From Sutcliffiella horikoshii (GTDB lineage: Bacteria; Bacillota; Bacilli; Bacillales; Bacillaceae_I): DNA of 64,000 bases. The notes below the pieces were generated by a model. The model worked only from the letters and a program-made list of their open reading frames with translations. It had not been told where the DNA came from and did not search any database. The DNA lies in NCBI RefSeq assembly GCF_002157855.1, contig NZ_CP020880.1, forward strand, positions 186,001 through 250,000, read 5' to 3'. Positions 36,888-47,186 of the stretch are shown here, in pieces (within the stretch, counting starts at the first letter, position 1; each line of letters starts with the position of its first letter). The position numbers were made by a program, and so were the translations under genes.

Positions 36888-37004
36888 TTCTTGATATATT
36901 GCTAGATTTCTTGATATATCTTGAATTTTCTTGATAAGTGGGTAGATTTTCTTGATATAATCCAATTTTTCTTGATATATCATCAAATTTCTTGATATCT
37001 ATTA
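36888..37004. repeat. Phased intergenic array, 20-bp period, core TTTCTTGATATAT (6 units)
   Basis: TTGATA occurs at 36891, 36911, 36931, 36952, 36972 and 36992, distances 20, 20, 21, 20, 20, each preceded by TTTC and mostly followed by TAT. The bases between vary. It lies between the chemoreceptor terminator and the ECF sigma promoter and accounts for most of this 380-bp gap. Confidence 0.85.
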
Positions 37005-37105
37005 GGTTATGAAGGTATTAGCAATTTTCTAGACGCTTTTCATGACACTTTGGTCCTTAAATACCCCATTATTCCCCAAACCCCATCAAAATTTTCTTGC
37101 ATTCT

Positions 37106-37135
37106 TGGAACGTTTCCCAAAAGTCGCTTGTCTAA
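37106..37135 (+). promoter_or_regulatory. ECF-type promoter of the sigma factor gene
   Basis: TGGAACGTT (37106-37114), with TGTCTAA (37129-37135) 17 bp after the TGGAAC hexamer, resembles the TGAAAC ... CGTC pattern of Bacillus ECF promoters. The sigma factor probably drives its own operon. Confidence 0.5.
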
Positions 37136-37159
37136 TAAGGGAAAGGAGGTCACAACATA

Positions 37160-37693
37160 GTGAAAATATTAAAATCGTGGTTCAAACCGTCCGCAAGTGG
37201 CCCGACATTCGAGTCCCTGATAAAAAACGAGCAGGAAAAGCTTTATAAAATAGCCTTTGCCTACGTGAAAAACGAACAGGATGCATTGGACGTGGTGCAA
37301 GAGGCCGTCATCAACGCATACAAGGCGTTCCCGAAACTGGAAAATCCACAATATTTTTCTACATGGATGACCAGAATCCTGATCAACACCGCTATCAATG
37401 AATTGAGAAGAAAGAAGAAAATTACCTTCCTTGATATAGAGAAACATCATGAACAGTCTGTCAAAGAAACCCACCTGTCCATACATAAATTAGACCTGGA
37501 AGAAGTGCTGGAAAGACTCAAACCTGAACAACGGAGCTTATTGATGATGAGATTTACTTACGGTTACTCAATCAAGGAGATGGCGCAAATCTTTGAAAAG
37601 CCGGAGGGGACGATTAAATCCCAGCTACACAGGACGTTGGCTCAGGTAAAAGCGGAACTCGAAGAAGGAGGAGAGAAGTATGGAGAGGCTTAG
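37160..37693 (+). CDS. ECF-family RNA polymerase sigma factor
   Basis: Product of 177 residues. Region 2 spans about 20-85 (YKIAFAYVKNEQDALDVVQEAVINAYKAF; STWMTRILINTAINELRR) and region 4 about 115-170 (LKPEQRSLLMMRFTYGYSIKEMAQIFEKPEGTIKSQLHRTL). The start is GTG 37160 after AAAGGAGG. It overlaps the anti-sigma gene by 14 bases, the standard sigma/anti-sigma arrangement. The signal it responds to is unknown; SigV/SigM-like envelope stress is a fair guess. Confidence 0.92.
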   Translation: MKILKSWFKPSASGPTFESLIKNEQEKLYKIAFAYVKNEQDALDVVQEAVINAYKAFPKLENPQYFSTWMTRILINTAINELRRKKKITFLDIEKHHEQSVKETHLSIHKLDLEEVLERLKPEQRSLLMMRFTYGYSIKEMAQIFEKPEGTIKSQLHRTLAQVKAELEEGGEKYGEA

Positions 37694-38972
37694 CCGAGAA
37701 ATTGGAGCTGAATTTGAGGATATATATGTACCGACAAAAGAGCTGGATGCTAGGGTGCAAAATGCGTTGGAGATCGGGCAGAAACGGGAACGGAAAAAAT
37801 CCAATAGGCTGCAATTGTTGAAGGTCAATTTTGCTGCGATATTAGTGGTCGGGATTATTGCCGTGCTTGCACAGTCATTTTGGAATGCAGACGAAAACCT
37901 TTCCGGATCAGTTGCAAAAGATAGCATTCTCTCCAACCACGGTGACCCTGGAATCAACCTCGTTGCCAAAGAGGGAAAAACGACCGCATTGAATTTGGAA
38001 GAAAAGTCGAATGGAATGACAATCAAGATAAAAGAGGTATATTTTGATGAAAGCCGTGTTGCTGTGGGGTATGAGGTGGAAGCGGAGGAAGCTAAGAAAG
38101 GGCAGGTATACTCTACTATGTCATTTAACGGTAAAGATCTTGGTGGAGGCACAGGAAACTGGGATATAGCCGCCGATCAAACACATAGAGGCATACTTGA
38201 TTTTGATGCAGAAGACCTTGCTGATGCTGGCACAATCGAATTGAATGTTGAATTTAGTGAATTCAATGAAAAACAAGCAGAATGGCACTTCCAAGTTAAA
38301 GTGGAAAAAGAACCAGGATTACTGGTAAGAGGTCTTGGACTTGAAAAGCAAGACGAAGGTAGCAGGTTCAGAGTTTCTCTCCTAGAAGAAACGGCCTCCA
38401 GGCTCGAACTGACTACAAGTTTTTATTTACCTGATGACATTAGAAAAACCATAACAGACGATATGTTGCTAGAAATGATTGTGGTGGGGGAACAACCTGA
38501 TGGATCCTTTATATCAAATAGCTATTACAGACAGAGCGGTAATTGGGGCTTTGCTGAACGGATGAAAGAAGGTAAGAGTTATACATCACACTCTGAGTTT
38601 GCGCCATTACGCAAAATGGATTCGTTTAAAGTTATACCGTATGTAATTGATTATAATAAGGCAATTACCGAGCCTTTGAAGCAAGGGGCAGTTTTATCTT
38701 CCCAAAATGGAACAATACAGCTGGTTAGTATGACGAATAAAGAAAATAGATTGTTAGTCAAATTGGATAAGGGGAGGGTCCCAACTGAGCTAATCGGTCA
38801 AAACGTCCAAATTGAAGATAAGAATTTTAACAGGTATAAGAATGTGTTCTATAGAGATAAAGGGAATTACGTTGAACTGTACTTTGAGATAAAAGGTAAG
38901 AAGGAAGACTTAAATATTGTCTATCAGCCAGTGGAATATTTCTTTGAAGATCTGGCCATCGAGATAGAATAG
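37680..38972 (+). CDS. Membrane anti-sigma factor, DUF4179 type
   Basis: Product of 430 residues: a short cytosolic N-terminus (about 1-45, sigma-binding), one helix (VNFAAILVVGIIAVLAQSFW, about 48-68), and a large extracellular DUF4179-like beta-rich domain followed by a DUF5643-like C-terminal domain. ATG 37680 lies within the end of the sigma gene after GAAGGAGGAGAG. It likely holds the sigma factor at the membrane until an outside signal releases it. Confidence 0.85.
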   Translation: MERLSREIGAEFEDIYVPTKELDARVQNALEIGQKRERKKSNRLQLLKVNFAAILVVGIIAVLAQSFWNADENLSGSVAKDSILSNHGDPGINLVAKEGKTTALNLEEKSNGMTIKIKEVYFDESRVAVGYEVEAEEAKKGQVYSTMSFNGKDLGGGTGNWDIAADQTHRGILDFDAEDLADAGTIELNVEFSEFNEKQAEWHFQVKVEKEPGLLVRGLGLEKQDEGSRFRVSLLEETASRLELTTSFYLPDDIRKTITDDMLLEMIVVGEQPDGSFISNSYYRQSGNWGFAERMKEGKSYTSHSEFAPLRKMDSFKVIPYVIDYNKAITEPLKQGAVLSSQNGTIQLVSMTNKENRLLVKLDKGRVPTELIGQNVQIEDKNFNRYKNVFYRDKGNYVELYFEIKGKKEDLNIVYQPVEYFFEDLAIEIE

Positions 38973-38978
38973 GAAGTA

Positions 38979-39007
38979 AAGCGGCTGCCGATCCAGCCGC
39001 TTTTTTG
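38979..39007 (+). terminator. Terminator of the sigma/anti-sigma operon
   Basis: AAGCGGCTG CCGATC CAGCCGCTT stem with six T. Confidence 0.9.
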
Positions 39008-39010
39008 CTT

Positions 39011-39121
39011 CAATGGATATATCCGTTTTACAATGGATAAAACGATTTTACAATGGATATATCGAATTTACGGTTGATATATTTATTTTACAATGGATAA
39101 ATGGTCCGTTTGAATGGATAT
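39011..39121. repeat. Phased intergenic array, 20-bp period, core CAATGGATAWA (6 units)
   Basis: Cores at 39011, 39031, 39051, 39071 (diverged CGGTTGATAT), 39091 and 39112: 20 bp apart with one 21. Read on the minus strand the unit is TTTTATCCATTGTAAAATCG, close to the TTTTATCC-N9-TCG unit of the array at 4046-4135, so the two are related and in opposite orientation. The following 220 bases up to the LysM gene show no other feature I can name. Confidence 0.85.
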
Positions 39122-39348
39122 CCCCGCAAATTCACCTTCATGACAAAATCCGCAATCAACAAACAATACAGACTACGTCCATTTGAGTAAATGTACTCAA
39201 TAAAAATCCACTAAAATACAATGGTTATTACTATTCTCCCTACTTTTTGCCCCACCCTAATAATTAGTGACTACTTTACGAAATATCTCTGTGATTTCGA
39301 CAAAATACTTCAAACGGAAGAATATATTGGTAGAAAACGAGGGGGATT

Positions 39349-40377
39349 ATGGTGGAAAGTCAGAATATTAGGTCTCGTAAAGAGAGAATTGAGACGCAAA
39401 AGAGAATCAACAAGGGGAAGAGAGATAGAAAAATTGTTAGTTATGTCCTAGCTGGAACTCTTGCGGTTAGTGCGTTTATCACAGTTAACGCCAGAGGTGA
39501 AGTGCTTGCGAATGAAGCAGTACACCAAGTAAAACCTGGAGATACGTTATTTTCACTAGCTCAAAAGTATGGGGTGTCCGTCAAGGAATTAAAAGAGTTG
39601 AATGGTCTAAAGTCTGACATCATAATAGTGGGTCAAATTTTGCAACTGAGTGAAACTGGTTCTAAAGAAGTGGAAGAAAACAAGAAATCAATCCATGAAG
39701 TGTCATCTGGAGATACATTATTTTCAATAGCTAAGAAATATGGTCTTTCTGTTCTGGAACTTAAACAAGTAAATAACCTTAAAACGGACCTAATCAAAGT
39801 TGGCCAGGTCCTGAAGGTTGGAGGTACAACCACTTTATATAAAGTAATTACTGGAGATACCCTCTTCTCTATTAGTGAAAAATTCAATGTAACGGTTGGT
39901 TCGATCCAAAAGGAGAATAACCTCACAACGGATACAATTCGCATAGGGCAGCAGTTAATCATTCCTACATCTAATCATCAGTCGGTGGAAAAGTCTCAGG
40001 AAAAAGTGACAAAGGCATTTTACACGGTAGCACCAGGGGAAACGCTGTGGGGTATCGCCAAAAAGTTCAATATGTCCGTACATAAAATTAAGAAAGATAA
40101 CCACATGTCCTCGGAATTTGTGCTGATAGGTCAGGAATTGAAAATCCAAACGGACGGCATGATAAAAGCCAATGCGGTCATAACTGGAGTAGTAGATCGC
40201 AATTCAGTGGAGTTTCTGATAGAAGGAGAGAAGGAGCCGGTTGTTCTGAGGGTTGCTTACGGGACGGCACCTAATTATGACATTATTTCAGGAGCGGAGC
40301 TGTCTATCATTTATAAAAAGGGGATCAGTCCTGTTTTAGTAGATCTTGTGTTTGCTAATGAGGAGTTTGGTTATTAG
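39349..40377 (+). CDS. Cell-wall protein with four LysM domains
   Basis: Product of 342 residues. A basic N-terminus and signal or anchor helix (SYVLAGTLAVSAFITVNARGEVLA, about 30-55) precede four LysM repeats that bind peptidoglycan (HQVKPGDTLFSLAQKYGVS; HEVSSGDTLFSIAKKYGLS; YKVITGDTLFSISEKFNVT; YTVAPGETLWGIAKKFNMS). A small beta-rich C-terminal domain of about 80 residues follows with no NlpC/P60, amidase or 3D signature. A binding or scaffold role is likelier than hydrolysis. ATG 39349 follows GAGGGGGAT. Confidence 0.9.
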   Translation: MVESQNIRSRKERIETQKRINKGKRDRKIVSYVLAGTLAVSAFITVNARGEVLANEAVHQVKPGDTLFSLAQKYGVSVKELKELNGLKSDIIIVGQILQLSETGSKEVEENKKSIHEVSSGDTLFSIAKKYGLSVLELKQVNNLKTDLIKVGQVLKVGGTTTLYKVITGDTLFSISEKFNVTVGSIQKENNLTTDTIRIGQQLIIPTSNHQSVEKSQEKVTKAFYTVAPGETLWGIAKKFNMSVHKIKKDNHMSSEFVLIGQELKIQTDGMIKANAVITGVVDRNSVEFLIEGEKEPVVLRVAYGTAPNYDIISGAELSIIYKKGISPVLVDLVFANEEFGY

Positions 40378-40390
40378 AATTTGTAGGGGG

Positions 40391-40420
40391 AGGATCACTT
40401 ATGGTGGTCCTTTTCTTTTG
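40391..40420 (+). terminator. Terminator of the LysM gene
   Basis: AGGATCAC TTATG GTGGTCCT followed by TTTCTTTT. Confidence 0.75.
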
Positions 40421-40447
40421 GCAAAGGAAAGAAACGAATTCTTTGGT

Positions 40448-40630
40448 CAAACGTTTGTTTAAAAAATAATTAACTGGCTACCAATAGAATTAAACCATCC
40501 ATCAAACGTTTGTTTAAAGTCCCCAATCCGTTGCCCTGCATGCTCCAACGGCTATTAATCGAACGTTTGTATAAACATAAAACTCTCGGCAATCCATCCC
40601 ACCACCGCAATTAATCAAACGTTTGTTCAA
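40448..40630. repeat. Array of CAAACGTTTG palindromes, about 56-bp period (4 units)
   Basis: CAAACGTTTG (one CGAACGTTTG) begins at 40448, 40503, 40560 and 40616, distances 55, 57, 56. The wider core is ATCAAACGTTTGTTTAAA; only the inner 10 bases are palindromic. It lies between convergent genes (LysM and metH), where promoters are not expected. An identical 16-base copy occurs alone at 28101-28116. Confidence 0.85.
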
Positions 40631-40631
40631 T

Positions 40632-40660
40632 AAAAAAACCCCACGCAACCACGCGGGGTT
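40632..40660 (-). terminator. Terminator of the methionine operon
   Basis: Minus strand AACCCCGCGTGGTTGCGTGGGGTT hairpin followed by seven T, just past the metH stop. Confidence 0.9.
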
Positions 40661-40668
40661 CCCATCTA

Positions 40669-43600
40669 CTACAACACATTAAAATACCTAGCCTCAGGAT
40701 GCGCAAACACAATTGCCGAGACCGATGCTTCCGGCTCCATCATGCAACCGTCCGTCAGTTCCACGCCAATATCCTCCGGCTGAATCAACTTAAACAACTT
40801 CTGCTGATCCTCCAAGTTCGGACATGCAGGATACCCAAAGGAGAAGCGCTGGCCTTGATACTTAGCCGAGAATCTTTCCTTCATCGTAAAGCTGACCGGA
40901 TCTGGGAAGCCCCAGCGGTCGCGCATTTGCTGGTGGACGAGTTCGGCAAGTCCTTCCGCGGTCTCAAGCGCTAAAGCTTGCAGGGCATGGCTTTCCAAGA
41001 AGCGGCCTTCCTTTTTATAAGCGGCACCCAGCTCGCGAATTCCTCGGCCGGCTGTTACAGCAAACAGTCCTACATAATCCATGACGCCACTGTCACGGGG
41101 CTTCACATAATCTGCCAAGCAAAGATGGGGTGCTTTTGCCTGTCTTGGAAAATCGAATTGCTCAATCACTTTAGAAGTGTCCTCCGGGTCATAGATAAAC
41201 AGGGTATCGCCTTCTGACTGAGCCGGGAAGTATTGGTACACGGCAGCGGGAGTGATGAGTTTATCCCGCTTAACTTCTGATAGTAGCTGATCCACCACAC
41301 CTTTCACTTGCAAGGTGCGCTCATCCCTCTCAGCAATCAACCTCTCAATTTTTCCTTTTACCCCAAGATGGTGGCCAATCAACATTTGCATATTGATGTA
41401 CGGTTCCACATGGGAAACGGAAATGTTCCGCAGCAGGTGACGCTTCGTATCGCTTGGCGTAAAAACACGGACATTCCGAGAGACATTGGAACGAACCTTA
41501 ACGGCCGTTGCCACAGCACTGCTATCCTCAACGGCTCCACCTAAGCTCTCTGCAGCAGCCGCTGCCTCACGCAATCTCTTCTGTTTTTCCGCCTGCTCAT
41601 TAACCAACACTTCCAACTCTTCAGGGGAACGCAGCTGGTTGGCAAGGGACAAACCGTTCATCGCATCTTTTGCGTACAGGACAAGCCCTTCGTATTCTTT
41701 GGAGATCTTGTTGTCTGTGAATTTTCGAGATAGCGCAGCTCCTCCTACTAAAATAGGAACGGAGATGTCGGATTGCTTCATATCCTGCGCCGTCAACACC
41801 ATTTGTTGTGCAGATTTTACGAGCAGTCCGGATAGGCCAACAATATCCGGCTTTTCTTTTTTAATAGCTTGAATCAAGTCGATGGAAGTCACTTTGATTC
41901 CGAGGTCGACCACATCATAACCATTGTTGCTCAAGATGATGTCGACCAGGTTTTTCCCAATGTCATGAACATCCCCTTTAACGGTTGCAAGCAAGATCTT
42001 CCCCTTAGAAGAAGAGGTATCGCTTGCTTCCATATGCGGCTCCAAAAATGCGACGGAGGCTTTCATAACCTCTGCGCTTTGTAGCACTTCCGCAACGATC
42101 AGCTGGTTATCATTGAACAAGCGGCCGACTTCTTTCATCCCGTTCATTAATGGACCATTGATGATTTCCAATGGTGTAGGGTAAGCTGCCAACGCAAGCT
42201 CAAGGTCAGGAAGGAGCCCTTCTTTTGTCCCTTCCACCACATAGTAGGCAAGTCGCTCATCTAGAGGTAAATCCGGAATATTGGACTTTGCTTCTTTCTT
42301 TTTGCCTCGGTAAAAGTCCGTAAACACAGCCAACGACTCATCGGTCGTTTCAAACAGCAATTTTTCCGCCATCTCGATCTCTTCGGCCGGGATGGAGGCG
42401 AAACGCTCCAGCTTTTCCGTGTTCACGATTGCATAGTCCAGGCCTGCCTGTGTGCAGTGGTAGAGGTAAACGGCATTGAGTACTTCACGTCCGACAGGTG
42501 GGAGGCCGAAAGAAACGTTGCTGACGCCAAGTATCGTCAGACAGGCAGGGAAGTGTTCTTTTATCAATCGTATTCCTTCCACCGTCGCATTCGCCGAACC
42601 GATATACTGCTCATCACCGGTACCGACAGGGAAAACAAGCGGGTCGAAGATGATGTCAGTAGGGGAGACCTTGTACTTGTTTACCAAAAGATCATAGGAC
42701 CTCTGTGCAATCTCAAGCTTTCGTTCAGCACTGACGCCCATACCTTCTTCGTCAATGGTGCCGACGACAAGCGCCGCCCCGTATTTATGAACCAACGGAA
42801 TGATCGCTTCAAAGCGTTCCTCGCCATCCTCAAGGTTGATGGAGTTGATGATTGCTTTTCCTTGCGAGTATTTCAACGCTGCTTCGATGACCTGTTCGTC
42901 GGTGGAGTCGATGACAAGCGGTACCTTCACTTTTTTCACGACCTCTTGCACGAATGCTATCATGTCCTCTAGCTCATCGCGGTCCGGGTCGGCAAGGCAG
43001 ATGTCGATGACGTGGGCGCCGCCTTTTACTTGGGCACGCGCCACTTCTGCCGCCTCTTCAAATTTTTTCTCCGCAATCAGCCTCTTAAACTTGCGGGAGC
43101 CAATGACATTGGTGCGCTCCCCGACCATGATTGGGCGAAGGGAAGGGTCGTCATAAATGAATGACTCAATCCCGGAAACGCTGTGGTGGTCGGAAACAGT
43201 TGCTGCTCGTGGCTTGTAATCTTTCATCACATCCGCAATAGCGCGAATATGATCTGGTGTCGTGCCACAACAGCCTCCGACGATGTTCAGCCAGCCTTGT
43301 TCCGCAAATCCGCCAAGTTTGGTAGCAAGGGACTGTGGTGTTTCATGGTAATGACCTTCTTCATCTGGCAAGCCGGCGTTCGGATAGCAGCTGACCGCAC
43401 TTTTGGACAAATTGGAAAGTGTCCGGATATGATCCTGCATGAATTCCGGTCCGGTCGCACAGTTCAACCCGACTGCAAGAGGTTTCATGTGCTCCACAGA
43501 TACGTAAAACGCATCGATTGCCTGACCGGCAAGGGTGGTTCCCATCGGTTCGATGGTTCCGGAGATGATGACAGGGACGGTGACACCAGTCTTTTCAAAA

Positions 43601-44145
43601 GCACGCTGGATTCCAAGAAACGCGCATTTCACGTTCAATAAGTCTTGGCTCGTTTCTACTAAAAGACAGTCAGAACCGCCGTCTAGTAATCCCCGTGCTT
43701 GCTCCTCATAGGAATCTGTCAGTGCATCAAAAGTGGTTCCACCCGTAACACTCAGTGTTTTTGTAGTCGGCCCGATGGAGCCAGCGACAAAGCGCGGCCA
43801 CTCCGGGGTGGAAACTTGAGCGGTCGCACGCTTGGCAATTTCCGCGCCAAGCTTATTAATCTCGTAAGCCTTAAAACCAAGCTCATACTCATCAAGAACA
43901 AGGTCTGTTCCGCCAAACGTATTCGTCTCCACGATATCAGCACCGGCGTTTAAATATTCTACATGAATCCGTTCAATGACGTCCGGTGCGGTGATATTCA
44001 GGTTTTCGTTACAGCCGTCATATTCTTCGCCGCCAAAGTCTTCTGGCGTAAGGTTTGCTTGCTGCAGCATCGTTCCCATTGCGCCGTCCATAATCAGTAT
44101 TTTCTTTTGCAGCTGTTGTTCTAGTAGTGTGATAGCTTTAGACAT
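40669..44145 (-). CDS. metH: Cobalamin-dependent methionine synthase
   Basis: Transfers a methyl group from methyltetrahydrofolate through cobalamin to homocysteine. Domains in order over 1158 residues: homocysteine-binding barrel (about 1-310, zinc site ending [11 protein letters not shown]), pterin-binding barrel (about 335-600, [12 protein letters not shown]), cobalamin cap and B12 domain (about 640-880, [14 protein letters not shown] with the cobalt-ligand His), and the AdoMet reactivation domain (about 890-1158, [12 protein letters not shown]). ATG 44145 follows AGGAGGG, overlapping the upstream gene by eight bases. Last gene of the S-box operon. Confidence 0.97.
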   Translation of the reverse strand: MSKAITLLEQQLQKKILIMDGAMGTMLQQANLTPEDFGGEEYDGCNENLNITAPDVIERIHVEYLNAGADIVETNTFGGTDLVLDEYELGFKAYEINKLGAEIAKRATAQVSTPEWPRFVAGSIGPTTKTLSVTGGTTFDALTDSYEEQARGLLDGGSDCLLVETSQDLLNVKCAFLGIQRAFEKTGVTVPVIISGTIEPMGTTLAGQAIDAFYVSVEHMKPLAVGLNCATGPEFMQDHIRTLSNLSKSAVSCYPNAGLPDEEGHYHETPQSLATKLGGFAEQGWLNIVGGCCGTTPDHIRAIADVMKDYKPRAATVSDHHSVSGIESFIYDDPSLRPIMVGERTNVIGSRKFKRLIAEKKFEEAAEVARAQVKGGAHVIDICLADPDRDELEDMIAFVQEVVKKVKVPLVIDSTDEQVIEAALKYSQGKAIINSINLEDGEERFEAIIPLVHKYGAALVVGTIDEEGMGVSAERKLEIAQRSYDLLVNKYKVSPTDIIFDPLVFPVGTGDEQYIGSANATVEGIRLIKEHFPACLTILGVSNVSFGLPPVGREVLNAVYLYHCTQAGLDYAIVNTEKLERFASIPAEEIEMAEKLLFETTDESLAVFTDFYRGKKKEAKSNIPDLPLDERLAYYVVEGTKEGLLPDLELALAAYPTPLEIINGPLMNGMKEVGRLFNDNQLIVAEVLQSAEVMKASVAFLEPHMEASDTSSSKGKILLATVKGDVHDIGKNLVDIILSNNGYDVVDLGIKVTSIDLIQAIKKEKPDIVGLSGLLVKSAQQMVLTAQDMKQSDISVPILVGGAALSRKFTDNKISKEYEGLVLYAKDAMNGLSLANQLRSPEELEVLVNEQAEKQKRLREAAAAAESLGGAVEDSSAVATAVKVRSNVSRNVRVFTPSDTKRHLLRNISVSHVEPYINMQMLIGHHLGVKGKIERLIAERDERTLQVKGVVDQLLSEVKRDKLITPAAVYQYFPAQSEGDTLFIYDPEDTSKVIEQFDFPRQAKAPHLCLADYVKPRDSGVMDYVGLFAVTAGRGIRELGAAYKKEGRFLESHALQALALETAEGLAELVHQQMRDRWGFPDPVSFTMKERFSAKYQGQRFSFGYPACPNLEDQQKLFKLIQPEDIGVELTDGCMMEPEASVSAIVFAHPEARYFNVL

Positions 44146-46000
44146 TTTGAACCCTCCTGGATGAATGGAACGGACCGTATTTTTTGGCATAGTTGGCAAG
44201 CTCGACTGTCAGTTCATAGCGCATGAACGGTGTGATCAAGTAGATGCCATTGAATAGTTCAAGTGCGGCATCAAGCAGCCCCTTCGCAATGTTCAACCCC
44301 TCAAGACTTGCCTGTTGTGGATCATCTTGATGGCGGTTCATCACCTCAAGCACCTGTGGAGTCAGCTTGATTCCCGGCACCTCATGGTGAAGGAAGTTGG
44401 CGTTACGGCTGCTTGTAAGCGGCATGATCCCAATATAAATTGGGGCTTCAATATGTTTCGTAGCCTGATAGACTTCCAGTAATTTTTCTTCTGAAAAGAC
44501 AGGCTGACTGATGAAATAATCCGCACCTGCGTCAATTTTTTTCTCGAGTCGTTCGACCGCCTTATCGATGATGCGAACATTCGGATTGAAGGCAGCTCCG
44601 ACAGAGAAACTGGTGCGCTCGCCAAGTTCTTTTCCGGAAAGGGAGACACCTTGGTTAAACTGTTTGATCATATTAATGAGACCAAACGACGTGACATCAT
44701 AGACAGAGGAGGCACCCGGAAAATCACCGACCTTTGTTGGGTCGCCGGTTACTGCCAATACGTCGTGAATGCCAAGTTGATGGAGTCCCATCAAGTGTGA
44801 TTGCAAGCCAATCAGATTGCGGTCCCGGCAGGTAATATGGATCAGCGGTCGCAAGCCAATATCTGATTTCACGATGGATCCAAGAGCAGTGTTGCACACT
44901 CTCGGTGAAGCAAGGGAATTGTCCGCTAACGTGAGCGCATCAATGCCTGCGTCCTTCAAGGCTTTTGCTCCAGCCATAAATTTATCTGTGTTCAATTTGC
45001 GTGGAGGATCGAGTTCCACGATGATGGATTGTTGTTTTTTTGCCTTTTCAAAGAGGGGTGTGGGAACGTCCTTCTTTTTGGAAGAAGGAAGGATAATCGT
45101 TCGTTCCTTTCGCTTCACCTGCTTTTCTTTTAGAGGAGCCACGCCTTCAAGCGCATCGGAAAAGGCCTTGATATGAGCCGGCGTGGTACCGCAACAGCCT
45201 CCTATTAATCTTACGCCTTGATCCCGAAACGCTAATGCCGTTTCTTTAAAATAATCCGCATCGCTGTCATACTCAAGCTTTCCATCTACATAAGAGGGAA
45301 GACTTGCGTTCGGATAAGCCGAAAGATAAGCAGTCTTTGGAATCGATACCTCTTCCAGGGTGGAAATCATATGATAGGGACCTAAACGGCAGTTGAGCCC
45401 CACAATATCAGCACCAAGAGATTCTAAGCGGTTTAAGGCGTCTGTGATGTGCACGCGGTTCTGCAAATAACCAACCTCTTGAAGTGACACTTGCGCAATG
45501 ATCGGCAAATCCGTTTCTTTTCTAGCAATCTGCAGGACTGTCTCTAATTCCTCCAGGTCATAAAACGTTTCTAGTAAAATACCGTCGACCCCTTCAAGCA
45601 GCAGACAGTAGAGCTGCTCGCGGAAGGTACGTTTGATTTCTTCAAGGGGGATGGCTTCTGGTTTGATGGCGCGAATCCCGCCGATTGTACCGACCACATG
45701 CGCATCAGGGTGATCCGCCACGGCCCTTTTCGCCAGCCTGACCGCCGCACTGTTTATTTCCTTCACTTGATCCTGCAATCCATAGCGCTCGAGCTTGTGG
45801 TAGTTGGCTGCATACGTGTTGGTCTGGATTAGATTGGCGCCGGCGTTCAGATAAGCCTTATGAATATTATAGATTTGGTTTGGTTGCGATAAATTTAATT
45901 CCTCAAAGCAGCAATCAGAACCGTAAGAATAGAGGAGGGTCCCCATTGCACCGTCTGCAATTAAAATTTTGTCTTGTTGTAAACTATCTAAGATTCCCAT
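44138..46000 (-). CDS. yitJ: Bifunctional homocysteine S-methyltransferase / methylenetetrahydrofolate reductase (YitJ)
   Basis: Product of 620 residues. The N-terminal half is a homocysteine S-methyltransferase barrel ([16 protein letters not shown] start; zinc site [13 protein letters not shown] near 290). The C-terminal half is an MTHFR barrel (about 330-610; [31 protein letters not shown]) that makes the methyl donor for MetH. B. subtilis YitJ has the same fusion. ATG 46000 follows GGAGGG and lies 17 bases inside the end of metC. Confidence 0.95.
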   Translation of the reverse strand: MGILDSLQQDKILIADGAMGTLLYSYGSDCCFEELNLSQPNQIYNIHKAYLNAGANLIQTNTYAANYHKLERYGLQDQVKEINSAAVRLAKRAVADHPDAHVVGTIGGIRAIKPEAIPLEEIKRTFREQLYCLLLEGVDGILLETFYDLEELETVLQIARKETDLPIIAQVSLQEVGYLQNRVHITDALNRLESLGADIVGLNCRLGPYHMISTLEEVSIPKTAYLSAYPNASLPSYVDGKLEYDSDADYFKETALAFRDQGVRLIGGCCGTTPAHIKAFSDALEGVAPLKEKQVKRKERTIILPSSKKKDVPTPLFEKAKKQQSIIVELDPPRKLNTDKFMAGAKALKDAGIDALTLADNSLASPRVCNTALGSIVKSDIGLRPLIHITCRDRNLIGLQSHLMGLHQLGIHDVLAVTGDPTKVGDFPGASSVYDVTSFGLINMIKQFNQGVSLSGKELGERTSFSVGAAFNPNVRIIDKAVERLEKKIDAGADYFISQPVFSEEKLLEVYQATKHIEAPIYIGIMPLTSSRNANFLHHEVPGIKLTPQVLEVMNRHQDDPQQASLEGLNIAKGLLDAALELFNGIYLITPFMRYELTVELANYAKKYGPFHSSRRVQNV

Positions 46001-47186
46001 GATATACCCTCCGTTGTTCTTGGTTACCGCTTGCTGCTGTAATGGTATGTTGAAATGCCTGTTCAAAATCTTCTATTAGATCCTCCGCACTTTCAAGTCC
46101 TACCGACAGGCGGAGTAGGGAGTTTGTGATGCCACGTTTTAATCGTTCTGATTCCGGCATCGCTGCATGAGACATTTTCGCCGGGAAGGAAAGGATGGAT
46201 TCAACCGCCCCTAAACTCACAGCAAAAACCGGGATCTCGACCTTGCCGACAAACTTCCGGAGATCCTCTTCGCTGTGCAGTTCGAAAGAAAGAACAGCAC
46301 CAGGTCCCTGTGCCTGCCTGTGTTGAAGGGTGAAGCCAGGGTGTGTCGTCAATCCTGGAAAATAAACCTTTTTAACGGCAGGATGTTTTTCTAGGTAACT
46401 GGCAATTTTATAAGCGGACTTTTGGGACTGCTCCAGCCTTACATGTAACGTTTTGAGCCCTCTTAAGACGAGCCATGCATCTTGGACACCAAGCACCGCG
46501 CCGAAGGAATTTTGCAAAAAGGCTAAACGGTCGGCAAGCTCAGGATCCTTTGCCACCGCAAGCCCTGCCACGACATCACTGTGTCCCGACAGGAACTTCG
46601 TTGCGCTGTGCAGGACAAGGTCGGCACCAAGCTCCAGCGGCTTTTGCAAGGAGGGCGTCAAGAAGGTGTTGTCGACGAAAGTCCAAGCTCCGATTGTTTT
46701 GGCGAGAGTAGACACAGCCGTGATGTCCGTTACTTTTAACAATGGATTGGATGGTGTTTCTACGTAAAGCAGTTTGGTGTTGGCCTGGATGGCCGCCTTT
46801 ACTTTTCCCAAATCTGTCATATCCACAAACGTATGCGCCACGCCGTAACGGGTAAGAACTTCAGACACCATTCGGTAAGTTCCACCGTACACGTCTTCTG
46901 AAATCAATACGTGATCGCCTTGTGATAGAAGGAGGAAAGCAGTCGAGATCGCAGCCATACCAGATGAAAAAGCAAAGCCTCGCGTTCCTTCTTCTAAGTG
47001 GGCAATGGTTTCTTCGAGTGCTTCCCGGGTCGGATTGGCAGAGCGTCCATAGTCATATTTGCCAAAGGAATCGATATCAGGCTGATGAAAAGTGGAGGCA
47101 TGTTGGATGGGCACGCTCACCGCTCCATTACTTTTATCAAACTTATGGCGGTTGTGTAACAGCTTCGTTTGAAAAGAATGGCTCAT
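45984..47186 (-). CDS. metC: Cystathionine beta-lyase (MetC), PLP enzyme
   Basis: Splits cystathionine to homocysteine, ammonia and pyruvate. It has 400 residues of the Cys/Met-metabolism PLP family: [16 protein letters not shown] at the N-terminus, [14 protein letters not shown], and the PLP Lys in [20 protein letters not shown]. Second gene of the operon, overlapping metI by four bases. MetI and MetC are similar enzymes; the order metI-metC matches B. subtilis. Confidence 0.92.
   Translation of the reverse strand: MSHSFQTKLLHNRHKFDKSNGAVSVPIQHASTFHQPDIDSFGKYDYGRSANPTREALEETIAHLEEGTRGFAFSSGMAAISTAFLLLSQGDHVLISEDVYGGTYRMVSEVLTRYGVAHTFVDMTDLGKVKAAIQANTKLLYVETPSNPLLKVTDITAVSTLAKTIGAWTFVDNTFLTPSLQKPLELGADLVLHSATKFLSGHSDVVAGLAVAKDPELADRLAFLQNSFGAVLGVQDAWLVLRGLKTLHVRLEQSQKSAYKIASYLEKHPAVKKVYFPGLTTHPGFTLQHRQAQGPGAVLSFELHSEEDLRKFVGKVEIPVFAVSLGAVESILSFPAKMSHAAMPESERLKRGITNSLLRLSVGLESAEDLIEDFEQAFQHTITAASGNQEQRRVYHGNLR

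Noticed and set aside
42457-42972. 171-residue ORF opposite metH
   Set aside because: Shadow frame of metH; no ribosome site or recognisable domain.
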